Positions 38,750 to 48,533 of a DNA stretch of 64,000 nucleotides are shown in pieces (the first letter of the stretch is position 1; every line of letters starts with the position of its first letter). The stretch is taken from contig NZ_CP097843.1 in NCBI RefSeq assembly GCF_023611505.1, forward strand, positions 1,178,001-1,242,000, given 5' to 3'. The notes under the pieces were generated by a model. That model was not told the DNA's origin. It saw nothing but the letters and a program-made list of their open reading frames with translations, and did not search any database. This DNA is from Streptococcus oralis. GTDB lineage: Bacteria > Bacillota > Bacilli > Lactobacillales > Streptococcaceae. A program made the position numbers and the translations under genes.

Positions 38750-39355
38750 TCATCCCTTAAAAGGGAAAAGGCTAACAATACCTTGCTCCTTGATAAAGCT
38801 TTGTAATCTTTCGATTTGTTCTTCTATTTTAGACTGGATATCCGCCTCGTCCAGAGTTGATTCCGCACTAAACAACTGAAGTTTTAACAAGTCTGCTAAG
38901 TAAAGTAAGCGCCATTCAATTTCAGATGTAAAGGTCGAAGCTTGCTCGATTTTTGCAAGCTTTTGTTCCAAAGTATCACCATTCAAAAATCTCTGATGTA
39001 CTCTCCTTCTTATTTTTCTAGTTGATTCCTCCCCAGAATCTAGTGGACTTAAAAGGAGATTTTGATAGATGGACACCTGATTTTCCGTCTGCTTTTCCAT
39101 ATAGGCCAACAAGACTATCGAACTCTCAACAAAGGTCCAACTATTATAATCTCCTTCAAAGGGAATTTGTAGCAAAATATCTAACAACTTTTTAGCTAGT
39201 TCTTTTTGACCATGTAGATAGAGTAAATAAGCAAGGTGATTAAGAGACTCAAGATAGGAACAGTTGGTCTTCTTGTACTTTTTTAATATTTTTTCTACAT
39301 AGGGTTTTAAATCAGAATGATTTTCCACTAGCTCAAATACTTCTATCAGCTTCAT
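38750..39355 (-). CDS. DUF6707-like helical protein (immunity-type)
   Basis: 201 residues, almost wholly alpha-helical by composition, with TPR-like helix pairs (YLESLNHLAYLLYLHGQKELAKKL region about 33-56). The pattern and neighbourhood resemble the DUF6707 proteins found in immunity-gene arrays of Firmicutes. No catalytic motif is seen. GGAGTTAAG precedes the ATG. Recognition is tentative. Confidence 0.5.
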   Translation of the reverse strand: MKLIEVFELVENHSDLKPYVEKILKKYKKTNCSYLESLNHLAYLLYLHGQKELAKKLLDILLQIPFEGDYNSWTFVESSIVLLAYMEKQTENQVSIYQNLLLSPLDSGEESTRKIRRRVHQRFLNGDTLEQKLAKIEQASTFTSEIEWRLLYLADLLKLQLFSAESTLDEADIQSKIEEQIERLQSFIKEQGIVSLFPFKG

Positions 39356-39416
39356 CTTAACTCCTTTGTGTCTTTTCCCTAGTCAAATATCTAGTAGTTA
39401 AAGCTTTTCTAATCAG

Positions 39417-39788
39417 CTAATCTAACTCTGCTCGACTAAACAAGTCTATCATAGACTCAGAATCGTCGCAAAACTCCTTAAAACCTAAAGCAAATGTTGC
39501 TAAGGCATCAATATTGGAAGAATAGGCACAAAACATACTTCCTTCTGGATCAAAGTCAATAGATTCGCTTAATTCAGGCATTTTTTCCTCTAAAAATATC
39601 AAAGCAAGAGATGCCCAATCGTATCCATTTCCTTCGAATCCCTCATCTTCCCGAGTGTCGAATACTTCCTGTCTGTATTCTCCATCAGGATAATAAATGA
39701 GCGACCCTCGAACACTTTGTGTCTCTTCATCATGGACTAAAAATTTAAAAGGTGAAATTTTTTTATTTACCATTTTGTAATCTATCAT
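39417..39788 (-). CDS. Imm51-like immunity protein
   Basis: 123 residues. GNGYDWASLALIFLEE (about 53-68) and FDPEGSMFCAYSSNIDALATFA (79-100) are the two conserved blocks I associate with the Imm51 family of contact-dependent toxin immunity proteins. It is acidic overall, as common for immunity proteins. AAGGAGTCAAGAA precedes the ATG. No toxin gene is beside it. Confidence 0.7.
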   Translation of the reverse strand: MIDYKMVNKKISPFKFLVHDEETQSVRGSLIYYPDGEYRQEVFDTREDEGFEGNGYDWASLALIFLEEKMPELSESIDFDPEGSMFCAYSSNIDALATFALGFKEFCDDSESMIDLFSRAELD

Positions 39789-39849
39789 TTCTTGACTCCT
39801 TACTGTATTCGCTTATGTTTAATAGAACTATGCAAATCCAGCTTAGTTA

Positions 39850-40185
39850 CTAGGCAAAGGGAATAAAAGTATCATGTTGATTATAATAAATTAAGGCATC
39901 GACCAAGTATTCAGGGCTTGCGTCTGGCTTTTCATCCAATGCACTAGAAGGACATCTATCAGATGCTCACCATAATATACCAGATTAAGATTTCTCTCTA
40001 CTACTTCCACAGGGTAGACATCTTTATCATCAACTACAACTGGATAATCCGACACCAAAATAAAGACTATCGAAAGCCAAATTCCCTTCATCATTGTCAT
40101 AGAGGCAAAAGTCATCTTGAGTACATTGTTCTAACTTAACTTGCTCTAAAATATCTGCTAGTGAAAAGAATTGGTGTTTACGCAT
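39850..40185 (-). pseudogene. Frameshifted DUF7716-like gene
   Basis: The start is intact: AAAAGGAGCAATC before ATG 40185, then MRKHQFFSLADILEQVK and DFCLYDNDEGNLAFDS in frame 1, closing at a TGA near 40030. The protein continues in a second frame (YPVVVDDKDVYPVEVVER, NLVYYGEHLIDVL) and then in a third (SALDEKPDASPEYLVDALIY, YNQHDTFIPFA, stop at 39850). Joined together they give a full-length protein of about 110 residues of DUF7716 type, seen in immunity-gene arrays. Two separate frameshifts mean it is a decayed gene rather than one sequencing error. Confidence 0.8.
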
Positions 40186-40202
40186 GATTGCTCCTTTTAT
40201 TT

Positions 40203-40625
40203 CTACTCACCTTCCACAAAACTAGTCAGAAAAGCCTCAAATGAAAGCCATTGACCAAAAATCTCAGCTCTTTCTTCTAAAACATAGTAGTAAACCTTGC
40301 CATAATCTTCTTCCCTTAGAGACAGAGCATAGTTTCCAGACCCAGGATCATAGGCAAAATGAAGGAGGTCTTTAGCCTGAAATCCAGCAGGAACAACCTC
40401 ATCGTCAAACCAGTTGAGGGCCTTCTCCATCTCCTCTAATGAATAAAAAGCATTGAAAGGAAAGAGATGTTTGTCATCATGAACACCAGACACACAAGAT
40501 TGACCACCATTGTACTTGAGATAAAAGTTTAACATGGCTTCCGGCAATTTCTTTCCAAGGTTCTCCTCAAATTGTAAAAGGTCTTCTCTTGTAATTGGCT
40601 CATTCGCATCTGTTGCTCTCAGCAT
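40203..40625 (-). CDS. SMI1/KNR4 family immunity-type protein
   Basis: 140 residues. SMI1/KNR4 (SUKH) features: ITREDLLQFEENLGKKLPEA (11-30), FYLKYNGGQ, LFPFNAFYSLEEME, LLHFAYDPGSGNYALSLR and a C-terminal SFEAFLTSF. SUKH proteins are commonly immunity proteins for polymorphic toxins, mostly nucleases and deaminases. Strong CCGGAGGG site before the ATG. It sits 17 bases from the DUF7716-like pseudogene. Confidence 0.85.
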   Translation of the reverse strand: MLRATDANEPITREDLLQFEENLGKKLPEAMLNFYLKYNGGQSCVSGVHDDKHLFPFNAFYSLEEMEKALNWFDDEVVPAGFQAKDLLHFAYDPGSGNYALSLREEDYGKVYYYVLEERAEIFGQWLSFEAFLTSFVEGE

Positions 40626-40642
40626 AATTATCCCTCCGGTTT

Positions 40643-40978
40643 TTATAATCTTTCTTCTAAGACCTTGTCAATAAAGTCATAGACAGTTGCAGAAACTTTT
40701 TGCATTTCTAAAGAGCCCAAAGCACCCAAATCATTTTCATAAATGCAATCATCAGCATTTTTCTTGATAAAGTAGGCCAAATCTCCCTCTTGACCAATCA
40801 TAAAGAAGTCTGGTTCATCTACTTCTATCTGATAGGTCTCATTACGCTCTAAGAGATCCTCCTTAGCATATAAACAGATACCTGAGTCACCAATCTCATA
40901 AGGATCCACTTCGTCCCATTCTGATAAAAACTGATAATAGAGGCTTGGTAACACAAATGCGAACTCATCTCTTTTCAT
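40643..40978 (-). CDS. Short SMI1/KNR4-like (SUKH) protein
   Basis: 111 residues. LPSLYYQFLSEWDEVDPYEI, FFMIGQEGDLAYFIKKN and DLGALGSLEMQKVSATVYDF follow the SUKH pattern of a helix, then beta-strands carrying GD-x-A-YF. The first helix of typical SMI1 domains is shortened. Acidic. Adjacent to a longer SUKH gene, so the two may have arisen as an immunity array. Family assignment is moderate. Confidence 0.65.
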   Translation of the reverse strand: MKRDEFAFVLPSLYYQFLSEWDEVDPYEIGDSGICLYAKEDLLERNETYQIEVDEPDFFMIGQEGDLAYFIKKNADDCIYENDLGALGSLEMQKVSATVYDFIDKVLEERL

Positions 40979-41014
40979 AGCTTACCTCCACATATTCACT
41001 AAATACCAACTATG

Positions 41015-41713
41015 CTACTTCAAAGACCAGCCACCATCAATCGTCAGGATTTGTCCTTGCATGGCGCTTGCTTTTCCACTTGCTAAGAAAAGGCTAAGGT
41101 CTGCTACTTCCTCTGGCTCAATCCAGCGCTTGATTGGCGTTTCACTAGCCACCCAGTCAGCCAATCCACCGGGTTCAAAGTCCGTAGCAGTCATAGCTGT
41201 CTTAACAGCTCCTGGAGCGATACCAAAGACCTGAATCCCAGCTTCTGCATAGTCTAGAGCCAACTGCTTGGTGAAGCCAGCCAAGGCATGTTTGGAAGAA
41301 GTATAAGCGTGTCCACCTCCGCCAGCCAGACTCGAAGCAATCGAACACATATTGATAATGATTCCTTTTTTATTTTCCAGCATTTGTGTCAAATAATAGC
41401 GAGTCAACTCAACAGGAGTCACGTAGTTGATTTCAAAAATCTCTTGAATTTCCTGCGCTGTTTGATCCAAAAGGGGTTTGTAATCATCCAAAACTCCTGC
41501 AGTATTGCACAAAACATCCACATAAGGACACCAGTCAAAAATAGGCTCCAAGTCCAAGGTCAAATCTCTCTGTAAAAAGTGAAAATCACCCTCTAAGAGG
41601 GGATTTTCACCTTGGTCAACTCCATAAACTTGATACCCCTTCTCTAAAAAGAGTCGAGCTTGAGCCAGACCAATCCCTGAACTTACTCCCGTCATCAATA
41701 CACGTCTAGTCAT
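41015..41713 (-). CDS. Short-chain dehydrogenase/reductase
   Basis: 232 residues. Rossmann nucleotide loop TGVSSGIG (8-15), NTAG, catalytic Ser in NMCSIAS, Tyr-Lys pair YTSSKHALAG and the C-terminal DGGWSLK. This is classical SDR layout, close to 3-oxoacyl-ACP reductase-like enzymes; the substrate is not predictable. The start overlaps the DUF2829 stop by eight bases. Confidence 0.9.
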   Translation of the reverse strand: MTRRVLMTGVSSGIGLAQARLFLEKGYQVYGVDQGENPLLEGDFHFLQRDLTLDLEPIFDWCPYVDVLCNTAGVLDDYKPLLDQTAQEIQEIFEINYVTPVELTRYYLTQMLENKKGIIINMCSIASSLAGGGGHAYTSSKHALAGFTKQLALDYAEAGIQVFGIAPGAVKTAMTATDFEPGGLADWVASETPIKRWIEPEEVADLSLFLASGKASAMQGQILTIDGGWSLK

Positions 41714-41942
41714 GGACTTCTACCCAGTCCGTCGCTAAAACATCACAAGGTGTCGGGCTCCACATGGAATAACCTTCCCCTTCTCCTGACACGTTGATGA
41801 GGAAATAAGGCGTCACTTCAAGTTCAACCCCGTTTTGTTCGATAGTGTCAAAGAGTTGGACATAGTTTTCAGCTCCTCCCCAACCAGTTCGTACATATTT
41901 TTTCTTGGCCTTTAATCCAGGCAGGATTTCTTCAAAAGTCAT
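41706..41942 (-). CDS. DUF2829 / Tad2-like protein
   Basis: 78 residues. MTFEEILPGLKAKKKYVRTG followed by W, and near the C-terminus YSMWSPTPCDVLATDWVEV, match DUF2829 (the usual W-x-P-S/T-x2-D-x-L-A-x-DW). Phage Tad2 proteins of this family bind cyclic-ADP-ribose-type signals and block Thoeris; many chromosomal copies exist with unknown role. The start MTFEEIL is preceded by AAAGGAGAACACC; the longer frame adds ten residues. Coupled with the SDR gene downstream. Confidence 0.75.
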   Translation of the reverse strand: MTFEEILPGLKAKKKYVRTGWGGAENYVQLFDTIEQNGVELEVTPYFLINVSGEGEGYSMWSPTPCDVLATDWVEVHD

Positions 41943-41983
41943 GGTGTTCTCCTTTAATTCTACATTCTTCAATTAATTATAAC

Positions 41984-42010
41984 AAAAAACCGTTTTCCAA
42001 CGGCTTTTTG
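41984..42010 (-). terminator. Terminator after the coiled-coil protein gene
   Basis: AAAAAGCCGTT - GGAA - AACGGTTTTTT, symmetrical. Nearly the same ~30 bases recur at 42935-42962. Confidence 0.85.
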
Positions 42011-42056
42011 ACTGTGTCTTAGTTCAATAAAACAAATAGCTATCCAATTTTTTTTA

Positions 42057-42872
42057 TTATTTCAGTTCAATTAATTTATTGTAGATTTTCTCAGTCAGTT
42101 CTTTCTGTTGCGTTCCTGTTAAATGGTGCGAAGTGCGAATTAATATGGTTCCATAAACATAGTGTGATCCCGGATTCAAAGCAGTTCCATCAAAAGCACT
42201 AATATAAGTATTGCGTTTCTCTGCATCTTCTTTTGTCTTATAAACCTCTATATTTCCCCCAGCATCATTACCTTTTTGAACAATATCTGAGCCTTCTACA
42301 GATTCATTCACTTGCTTGTCAACAAAATATACAGACGCTGTATACCCACCTTGTTTATTTAATTTTTTATTAGGGTCATTATCCTCCGTAACAGATTGTA
42401 CTCCAGTAATTGATTCAATTTCTTTGAGTCTTTCTTCAATAAAAGAACTTGAAGGATTTGTAATTTGTTTTAATTGAAGAATGCTATTTTGATAGTGAAT
42501 CAATTTTTCAGATAAATTCTTTTTTGTTTCACTATAATCTAATGGTTGACTTAATTCTTCAATTTGCTTCTCAATCTTAGCAGTCGCTTTCTCCATTTCT
42601 GGTACTTTACGAAGTGAATCTTTGCTATCCTTTATAGTTGATTTCAATTCTTCCAATGTCTTAGAATCAAGAGGTTCTTCATTATTCTCAATAACCTTTT
42701 CAGCCTCAGCTATTTGATCTTCAACTTCTTTATTTTTTTCATTTAAATCCTTTACTACATCTTCAAACTTAGTCACAGCAGCTTGATGTGGCGCATAGGA
42801 CAAGAAATAGTAGCCCAGACCAGAAATTCCTATGATGAGACACATTGACAATATCATTATTTTTTTCTTCAT
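42057..42872 (-). CDS. Membrane-anchored coiled-coil protein, unknown function
   Basis: 271 residues with one N-terminal hydrophobic segment (about 6-24) and no lipobox. A long heptad-like charged region (about 40-145) forms a predicted coiled coil (DLNEKNKEVEDQIAEAEKVI ... EKIEQIEELS-type repeats), followed by an extracytoplasmic domain (about 150-271). I do not recognise the family. ATG 42872 follows TTGGAG. It lies about 115 bases downstream of the lipoprotein nuclease gene, separated by a terminator. Surface exposure is inferred. Confidence 0.7.
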   Translation of the reverse strand: MKKKIMILSMCLIIGISGLGYYFLSYAPHQAAVTKFEDVVKDLNEKNKEVEDQIAEAEKVIENNEEPLDSKTLEELKSTIKDSKDSLRKVPEMEKATAKIEKQIEELSQPLDYSETKKNLSEKLIHYQNSILQLKQITNPSSSFIEERLKEIESITGVQSVTEDNDPNKKLNKQGGYTASVYFVDKQVNESVEGSDIVQKGNDAGGNIEVYKTKEDAEKRNTYISAFDGTALNPGSHYVYGTILIRTSHHLTGTQQKELTEKIYNKLIELK

Positions 42873-42934
42873 TTCAATCTCCAAAAAGTATTTAACATCT
42901 TCACAATTTTACTATAATACATCAAAACAAGCAA

Positions 42935-42962
42935 CAAAAAAACCGTTTTCCAACGGCTTTTT
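42935..42962 (-). terminator. Terminator after the lipoprotein nuclease gene
   Basis: AAAAAGCCGTT - GGAA - AACGGTTTTTTT; a near-copy of the terminator at 41984-42010. Confidence 0.85.
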
Positions 42963-42986
42963 GACTGTATATCTACTAAATTCTTC

Positions 42987-44036
42987 CTACCACTGCAATC
43001 CAGCTTCTCTGATTTCTTTCTTAGAAGCAAATTTACCATTTGGTCTGTGCCATCTCCCTTTTCTATCTCTGAAGTAGCCACCTGAATTTGTTGATTGCGA
43101 GTTTGATTCCTGGCTTTCTTCCTTTTCTTGTGCGGCTTGGCGAGCTTTTTCTTGCTCTTCTTCTTTTGCTTTCTTTTCAGCTGCTTCTTTTTCCTCAGCC
43201 TCTTTCTTGGCTTTTTCCTCAGCTTCCTTCTTGGCTTTTTCCTCAGCTTCCTTCTTAGCCTTTTCTTTTATCTTTGCATCTTCAACTGTATTTTTGGCAG
43301 TACCATCCAAATAGTTGATTTCCGCATTAGCTGAAACATTGTCTAGAATAACATGCGTCACAGAATACTGATCAACCTTTTCCTTACTACCACCCAACTT
43401 AATCTCCAAGAGTTTACCATTTTCATCAATTCCCACATACTGTAATTCAATTTGTCTCGGAATTAATTCATCTTTTTGATAGATTGGGGTCACCTTATAA
43501 TCAAGATAGTAGTTTGGGTGATTGGCCAACCAGGAGTCCAATCGATTTTCATAGTAAAGCATGCTTTCTTGATTAGTGTTATCTGTTCCAGAATAATTTC
43601 CAGCATTGAGCCAGTTAGTCATCGGAACCAAGTTTTTCTTTTCATCATTCAATCCACTAAACTGGTACCCAATCAAATGACCTCGATTCATTAACCATGC
43701 CTTTTTAGAACCATCTCCATAGTAAAAATTATAGTTATGCCAACCAACCGGGTTATAACTTATCTTAGGCTCTCTCTTCTCATTTGGCTCATCTCTGTCC
43801 TTAAGTTGAATATGAGCACCCGTTGCGCGTGATTTAGAATCCAATTCTCCAAGTTCTAGCTGCTTTTCATTTTTAAAAGGCAAAAGTCCAGCTTCTTTAA
43901 ACAACTTCTCATCGAACTTAATTTGCTTCTGTTCAATTTTTTCTTCTGGAACCTTTGATTCTACCTTATGTCCAGAACAAGCAACTAGTGTTGTGATCGA
44001 AAGCAAGGCAATTGAGAAAGATAGTAGCTTTTTCAT
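42987..44036 (-). CDS. DNA/RNA non-specific endonuclease lipoprotein
   Basis: 349 residues. Signal peptide with lipobox LVAC (Cys about 20), so surface-anchored. The beta-beta-alpha metal nuclease site is LMNRGHLIGYQFSG (about 114-127) with the metal Asn in NWLNAGN and NTNQESMLYYEN downstream, as in streptococcal Spd/EndA-type nucleases; the usual DRGH is NRGH. A highly charged helical repeat of KAKKEAEE units (about 255-315) leads to a Gly/Arg/Trp-rich tail with RKGRWHRPNGKF. It could digest extracellular DNA or help uptake or NET escape (inference). It has its own promoter region and terminator. Confidence 0.88.
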   Translation of the reverse strand: MKKLLSFSIALLSITTLVACSGHKVESKVPEEKIEQKQIKFDEKLFKEAGLLPFKNEKQLELGELDSKSRATGAHIQLKDRDEPNEKREPKISYNPVGWHNYNFYYGDGSKKAWLMNRGHLIGYQFSGLNDEKKNLVPMTNWLNAGNYSGTDNTNQESMLYYENRLDSWLANHPNYYLDYKVTPIYQKDELIPRQIELQYVGIDENGKLLEIKLGGSKEKVDQYSVTHVILDNVSANAEINYLDGTAKNTVEDAKIKEKAKKEAEEKAKKEAEEKAKKEAEEKEAAEKKAKEEEQEKARQAAQEKEESQESNSQSTNSGGYFRDRKGRWHRPNGKFASKKEIREAGLQW

Positions 44037-44161
44037 AAAAATCTCCTTTATTTTTATATAGTGATTAGATTAATATCCCCTCTTTCATTCTACTATCATT
44101 TTGTTAATTATTCAAGAATAAAGAGACTGTTATCATACTATTTCTCCTCCAATAACTAAAA

Positions 44162-44193
44162 CAAAAACGATAACCACTTTTCAGTAGTTACCG
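44162..44193 (-). terminator. Terminator after lytB
   Basis: CGGTAACTAC - TGAAAA - GTGGTTATCG, 10 bp with two G-U pairs, followed by TTTTTGTTTT. Confidence 0.85.
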
Positions 44194-44207
44194 TCAAGTT
44201 CTTTTGA

Positions 44208-46460
44208 TTAGTCTTTCCCACCAAGTTTGCTGTTGATGGTCATCATGATGCTGGCTATTTTCTCACCCCAGTATGGATCGGAAGCATAGCGAACATTCAT
44301 TCCTGTTGCCTTGTTTCCAAGGTGGTCTCTGCCATAGTCAATGTAATTCTCACGAATCCACTTGGCCGCTCCGAGAATCCCTTTGTCCACATCATCAAAG
44401 CTCTTAGCTGAAAGATATGGGCTAGTATCATAAGCCGCAATACCAAAGAAGTTGTTCTTATCTCTGGCAATTTGACTGCGTCCCCATGAACTTTCAAGAG
44501 CGCTATGAGCCATCAAGTAAAGGGCATTGACACCATAGCGTTCCTCAGCTTCTTTGAAAGTCGCTCCTTTACCCGCAAGAGGACTATCCTGCAAGTTCAT
44601 CATCGAATACAGTTTATCCAATTCAGCTGCACTATAATTACTTGGTTCTCTCAAGTTTTTATAGAGGAAAGGATTTTTAATGGTAAAGCCGTCAAAATGC
44701 TCACCATCAGTTGAGTAGTACTTCTTACCAATAACCATAGCAGATGTGTGTGGAGCTACTTTGATACTCGTGTAAGGAGAGAGTTCATGGTAGAGGAATT
44801 TCCCATCACTAGTATAATGAGGGATAAACTCGCTTCCTTCATCCACTGCTGTCAAATCACTTTGATTCATATAGCCAGACAAGCCAGAAATCGAAACTGC
44901 AAGTCGGCCACCTTTTCGCGTCGAGCTATCCAGTGAAACGATGCTTCCTTGGTTAATGTAACTCAAGATATCTCCAGATGCACTATAGACATAGGCTGTG
45001 ATTGGTTTAACTTTGTAATATTTGGTTTTATCCGCAACATGCCATTTACCGGAAGCATCCAAGGTATGACCATCTACAGTCTCGTTTTTTGCCATGTAAC
45101 CGCCTGATTTAAGGTAGTACCATGATTGATCGGATGAATCGTAGATAAGCTCTTTCTCAGCCATCTTCCCATTTGACTTGAGGTAGAACCAGTTATTCTT
45201 GTACCATACCCACTCACTCGCAGCCATATAACCGCCAGATTTGAGATAGTAATAACCATTATCCCAGATCCATTCTTTATCAACATAATTCCCATCAGAG
45301 TTGATATAGAACCAAGAGTTATAATTCTTATCAAAGAGCCAACCTTTACCTGCTTTTGCTCCACTGCTCGTCACATAGGTGCGGTCAATCCAAGTTTCTG
45401 TGGAGAGGTAGCCACCGGATTTGAAATGGTAATCCTTGCCTTTGATCGTTTCCCAGCCTTTTTCAGCATAGGTTCCGTCTGCTTTCAAGTAAAACCACGA
45501 GTTATAATTTTTGTCAAAGAGCCATTCGGATTTCAGTTTAGCTCCACTCTTTGCAACATAGAAGCGGTCAATCCAACGTTCAGTGGAAAGATAGCCTCCA
45601 AATTTGAAATGGTAATCTTTACCTTTAATCGTTTCCCAGCCTTTTTCGGCATAGCTACCGTCTGCTTTCAAGTAAAACCAAGAATCGTAATTCTTATCAA
45701 AGAGCCATTCGGATTTCAGTTTGGCTCCACTCTTTGCAACATAGAAGCGGCCAATCCAGCGCTCGGTAGAAAGATAGCCTCCAAATTTGAAATGGTAGTC
45801 CTTTCCATCTATGGTTTGCCAGCCATTTTCAGCATAGGTACCATCTTGTTGAATGTAGAACCAACTGCTATAGTTATCATCATAAATCCAACCTTGTTTG
45901 ACCTTATTACCATTTTCTGACAAATAGTTCTTACCAAGCCAAGTACTTTTCAGCATTTTACCTTGAGAATTAACGTAGTATTGGTTTCCACCTTGAGTGA
46001 CCCACTCATCTTTGGCCATTTTCCCATCTTCTTTAAGGTAATATTTTTCCTGACCTTGTTGGATCCACTCATTTTGAGCTTTCTGACCATCAGACTTGAG
46101 ATAATACCAAGATTGTTTTTCTTGGTCAAACACCCATTGATTCTTGACCTTAGTACCACTTTCAGCTACATAGTACTGGTTAATCCACGTTTTTGTAGCT
46201 AATTTTCCAGCTTCGTTAAAATAGTAATCCTTATCACCAACAGTCAGCCAGCCGTTTTCTGCACGTTGTCCATCAGCCTTAAGATAAAACCAATTCTGAT
46301 ACGTTTGGTCAAAGATCCATTGGTTGGTTACTTGTTTTCCATCAGCTTTGAGGTAGGTCTTTCCTTGCCAAGTCCCTTCATCTGCTTTTGCTGTTTCTAC
46401 TACAGTAAAAAAACACCCCAATAAGCCAGCACTTACTAGGGCCACTTTCCATCGTTTCAT
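44208..46460 (-). CDS. lytB: LytB, choline-binding endo-beta-N-acetylglucosaminidase
   Basis: 750 residues. Signal peptide ending near AKA (about 26), then many choline-binding repeats of W-x-YL-K-DG type (about 30-475), a short SH3-like/WW linker region, and a C-terminal GH73 glucosaminidase domain with the catalytic Glu in AHSALESSWGRSQIA (Glu near residue 657) and NNFFGIAAYD. It separates daughter cells by cutting peptidoglycan at the poles, attached to teichoic-acid choline. It is longer than the ~660-700 residue pneumococcal LytB, mainly through extra repeats. Confidence 0.96.
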   Translation of the reverse strand: MKRWKVALVSAGLLGCFFTVVETAKADEGTWQGKTYLKADGKQVTNQWIFDQTYQNWFYLKADGQRAENGWLTVGDKDYYFNEAGKLATKTWINQYYVAESGTKVKNQWVFDQEKQSWYYLKSDGQKAQNEWIQQGQEKYYLKEDGKMAKDEWVTQGGNQYYVNSQGKMLKSTWLGKNYLSENGNKVKQGWIYDDNYSSWFYIQQDGTYAENGWQTIDGKDYHFKFGGYLSTERWIGRFYVAKSGAKLKSEWLFDKNYDSWFYLKADGSYAEKGWETIKGKDYHFKFGGYLSTERWIDRFYVAKSGAKLKSEWLFDKNYNSWFYLKADGTYAEKGWETIKGKDYHFKSGGYLSTETWIDRTYVTSSGAKAGKGWLFDKNYNSWFYINSDGNYVDKEWIWDNGYYYLKSGGYMAASEWVWYKNNWFYLKSNGKMAEKELIYDSSDQSWYYLKSGGYMAKNETVDGHTLDASGKWHVADKTKYYKVKPITAYVYSASGDILSYINQGSIVSLDSSTRKGGRLAVSISGLSGYMNQSDLTAVDEGSEFIPHYTSDGKFLYHELSPYTSIKVAPHTSAMVIGKKYYSTDGEHFDGFTIKNPFLYKNLREPSNYSAAELDKLYSMMNLQDSPLAGKGATFKEAEERYGVNALYLMAHSALESSWGRSQIARDKNNFFGIAAYDTSPYLSAKSFDDVDKGILGAAKWIRENYIDYGRDHLGNKATGMNVRYASDPYWGEKIASIMMTINSKLGGKD
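45246..45800 (-). repeat. Tandem ~183-bp repeats within lytB
   Basis: Consecutive units start DYHFKFGGYLSTERWI and end KGWETIKGK (about 61 residues). Two copies are nearly identical (GRFY versus DRFY, NYDS versus NYNS), and a third is diverged (DYHFKSGGYLSTETWIDRTY). This indicates recent in-frame duplication. Confidence 0.8.
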
Positions 46461-46491
46461 TTAAATGCTCCAATAACGTTTTCTAAACCCT

Positions 46492-46502
46492 ATTGTAACA
46501 TA
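46492..46502 (-). promoter_or_regulatory. lytB promoter (extended -10)
   Basis: TATGTTACAAT: extended -10 with TACAAT, about 32 bases before the ATG. No good -35 at 17 bases. The start has no strong Shine-Dalgarno apart from TTGGAG. Confidence 0.6.
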
Positions 46503-46570
46503 GTTAACCAACGGAAATATTACAAATTGATGAAGATTCTATTTCTTGTTGACGATAAGGAGTGTCTAGC

Positions 46571-48320
<1,750 letters not shown>

Positions 48321-48354
48321 GACTTTTCCTCCTTAAATTTAAGGGGACCAGATA

Positions 48355-48490
48355 AAGAAAAGACCTTGCTATAGCAAGGTCTCAGTTAGGTTAGGCTAGA
48401 ACTCATGCGCACACTTAAAAAGTCTCCACAGAGAGTCCCCTTATCCCTTTTATCTGACACCTTGTGAGTCTCTCTGGACTCCCCTTAAAG
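48355..48490 (-). promoter_or_regulatory. PyrR-dependent pyr attenuator
   Basis: The leader holds AGTCCAGAGAGACTCACAAG (rc near 48461-48490), the binding-loop sequence of PyrR, followed by a terminator stem AGACCTTGC - TATA - GCAAGGTCT (48361-48382) and TTTTCTTT. A PyrR-UMP complex should stabilise the anti-antiterminator and stop transcription of pyrK-pyrDB when pyrimidines are plentiful. Confidence 0.9.
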
Positions 48491-48504
48491 GTTAAATTTG
48501 TATT

Positions 48505-48533
48505 AGTATACTCTTTCAAAGAAAAAAAGTCAA
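48505..48533 (-). promoter_or_regulatory. Promoter of pyrK-pyrDB
   Basis: -35 TTGACT (48528-48533), 17 bases, -10 TATACT (48505-48510). The -35 hexamer lies inside the distal arm of the gloA terminator. Confidence 0.85.

Noticed and set aside
39891..40115. 74-codon minus-strand open frame as an independent gene
   Set aside because: It is the middle and end of the frameshifted DUF7716-like gene; its start lies inside the older frame and has no ribosome site.
43128..43334. Plus-strand Phe/Leu-rich frame resembling a membrane protein
   Set aside because: It is the antisense of the Lys/Glu-rich repeat stalk of the lipoprotein nuclease.
45426..45920. 164-codon plus-strand open frame
   Set aside because: Antisense to the lytB choline-binding repeats; it is long only because the repeats avoid stops in that frame.
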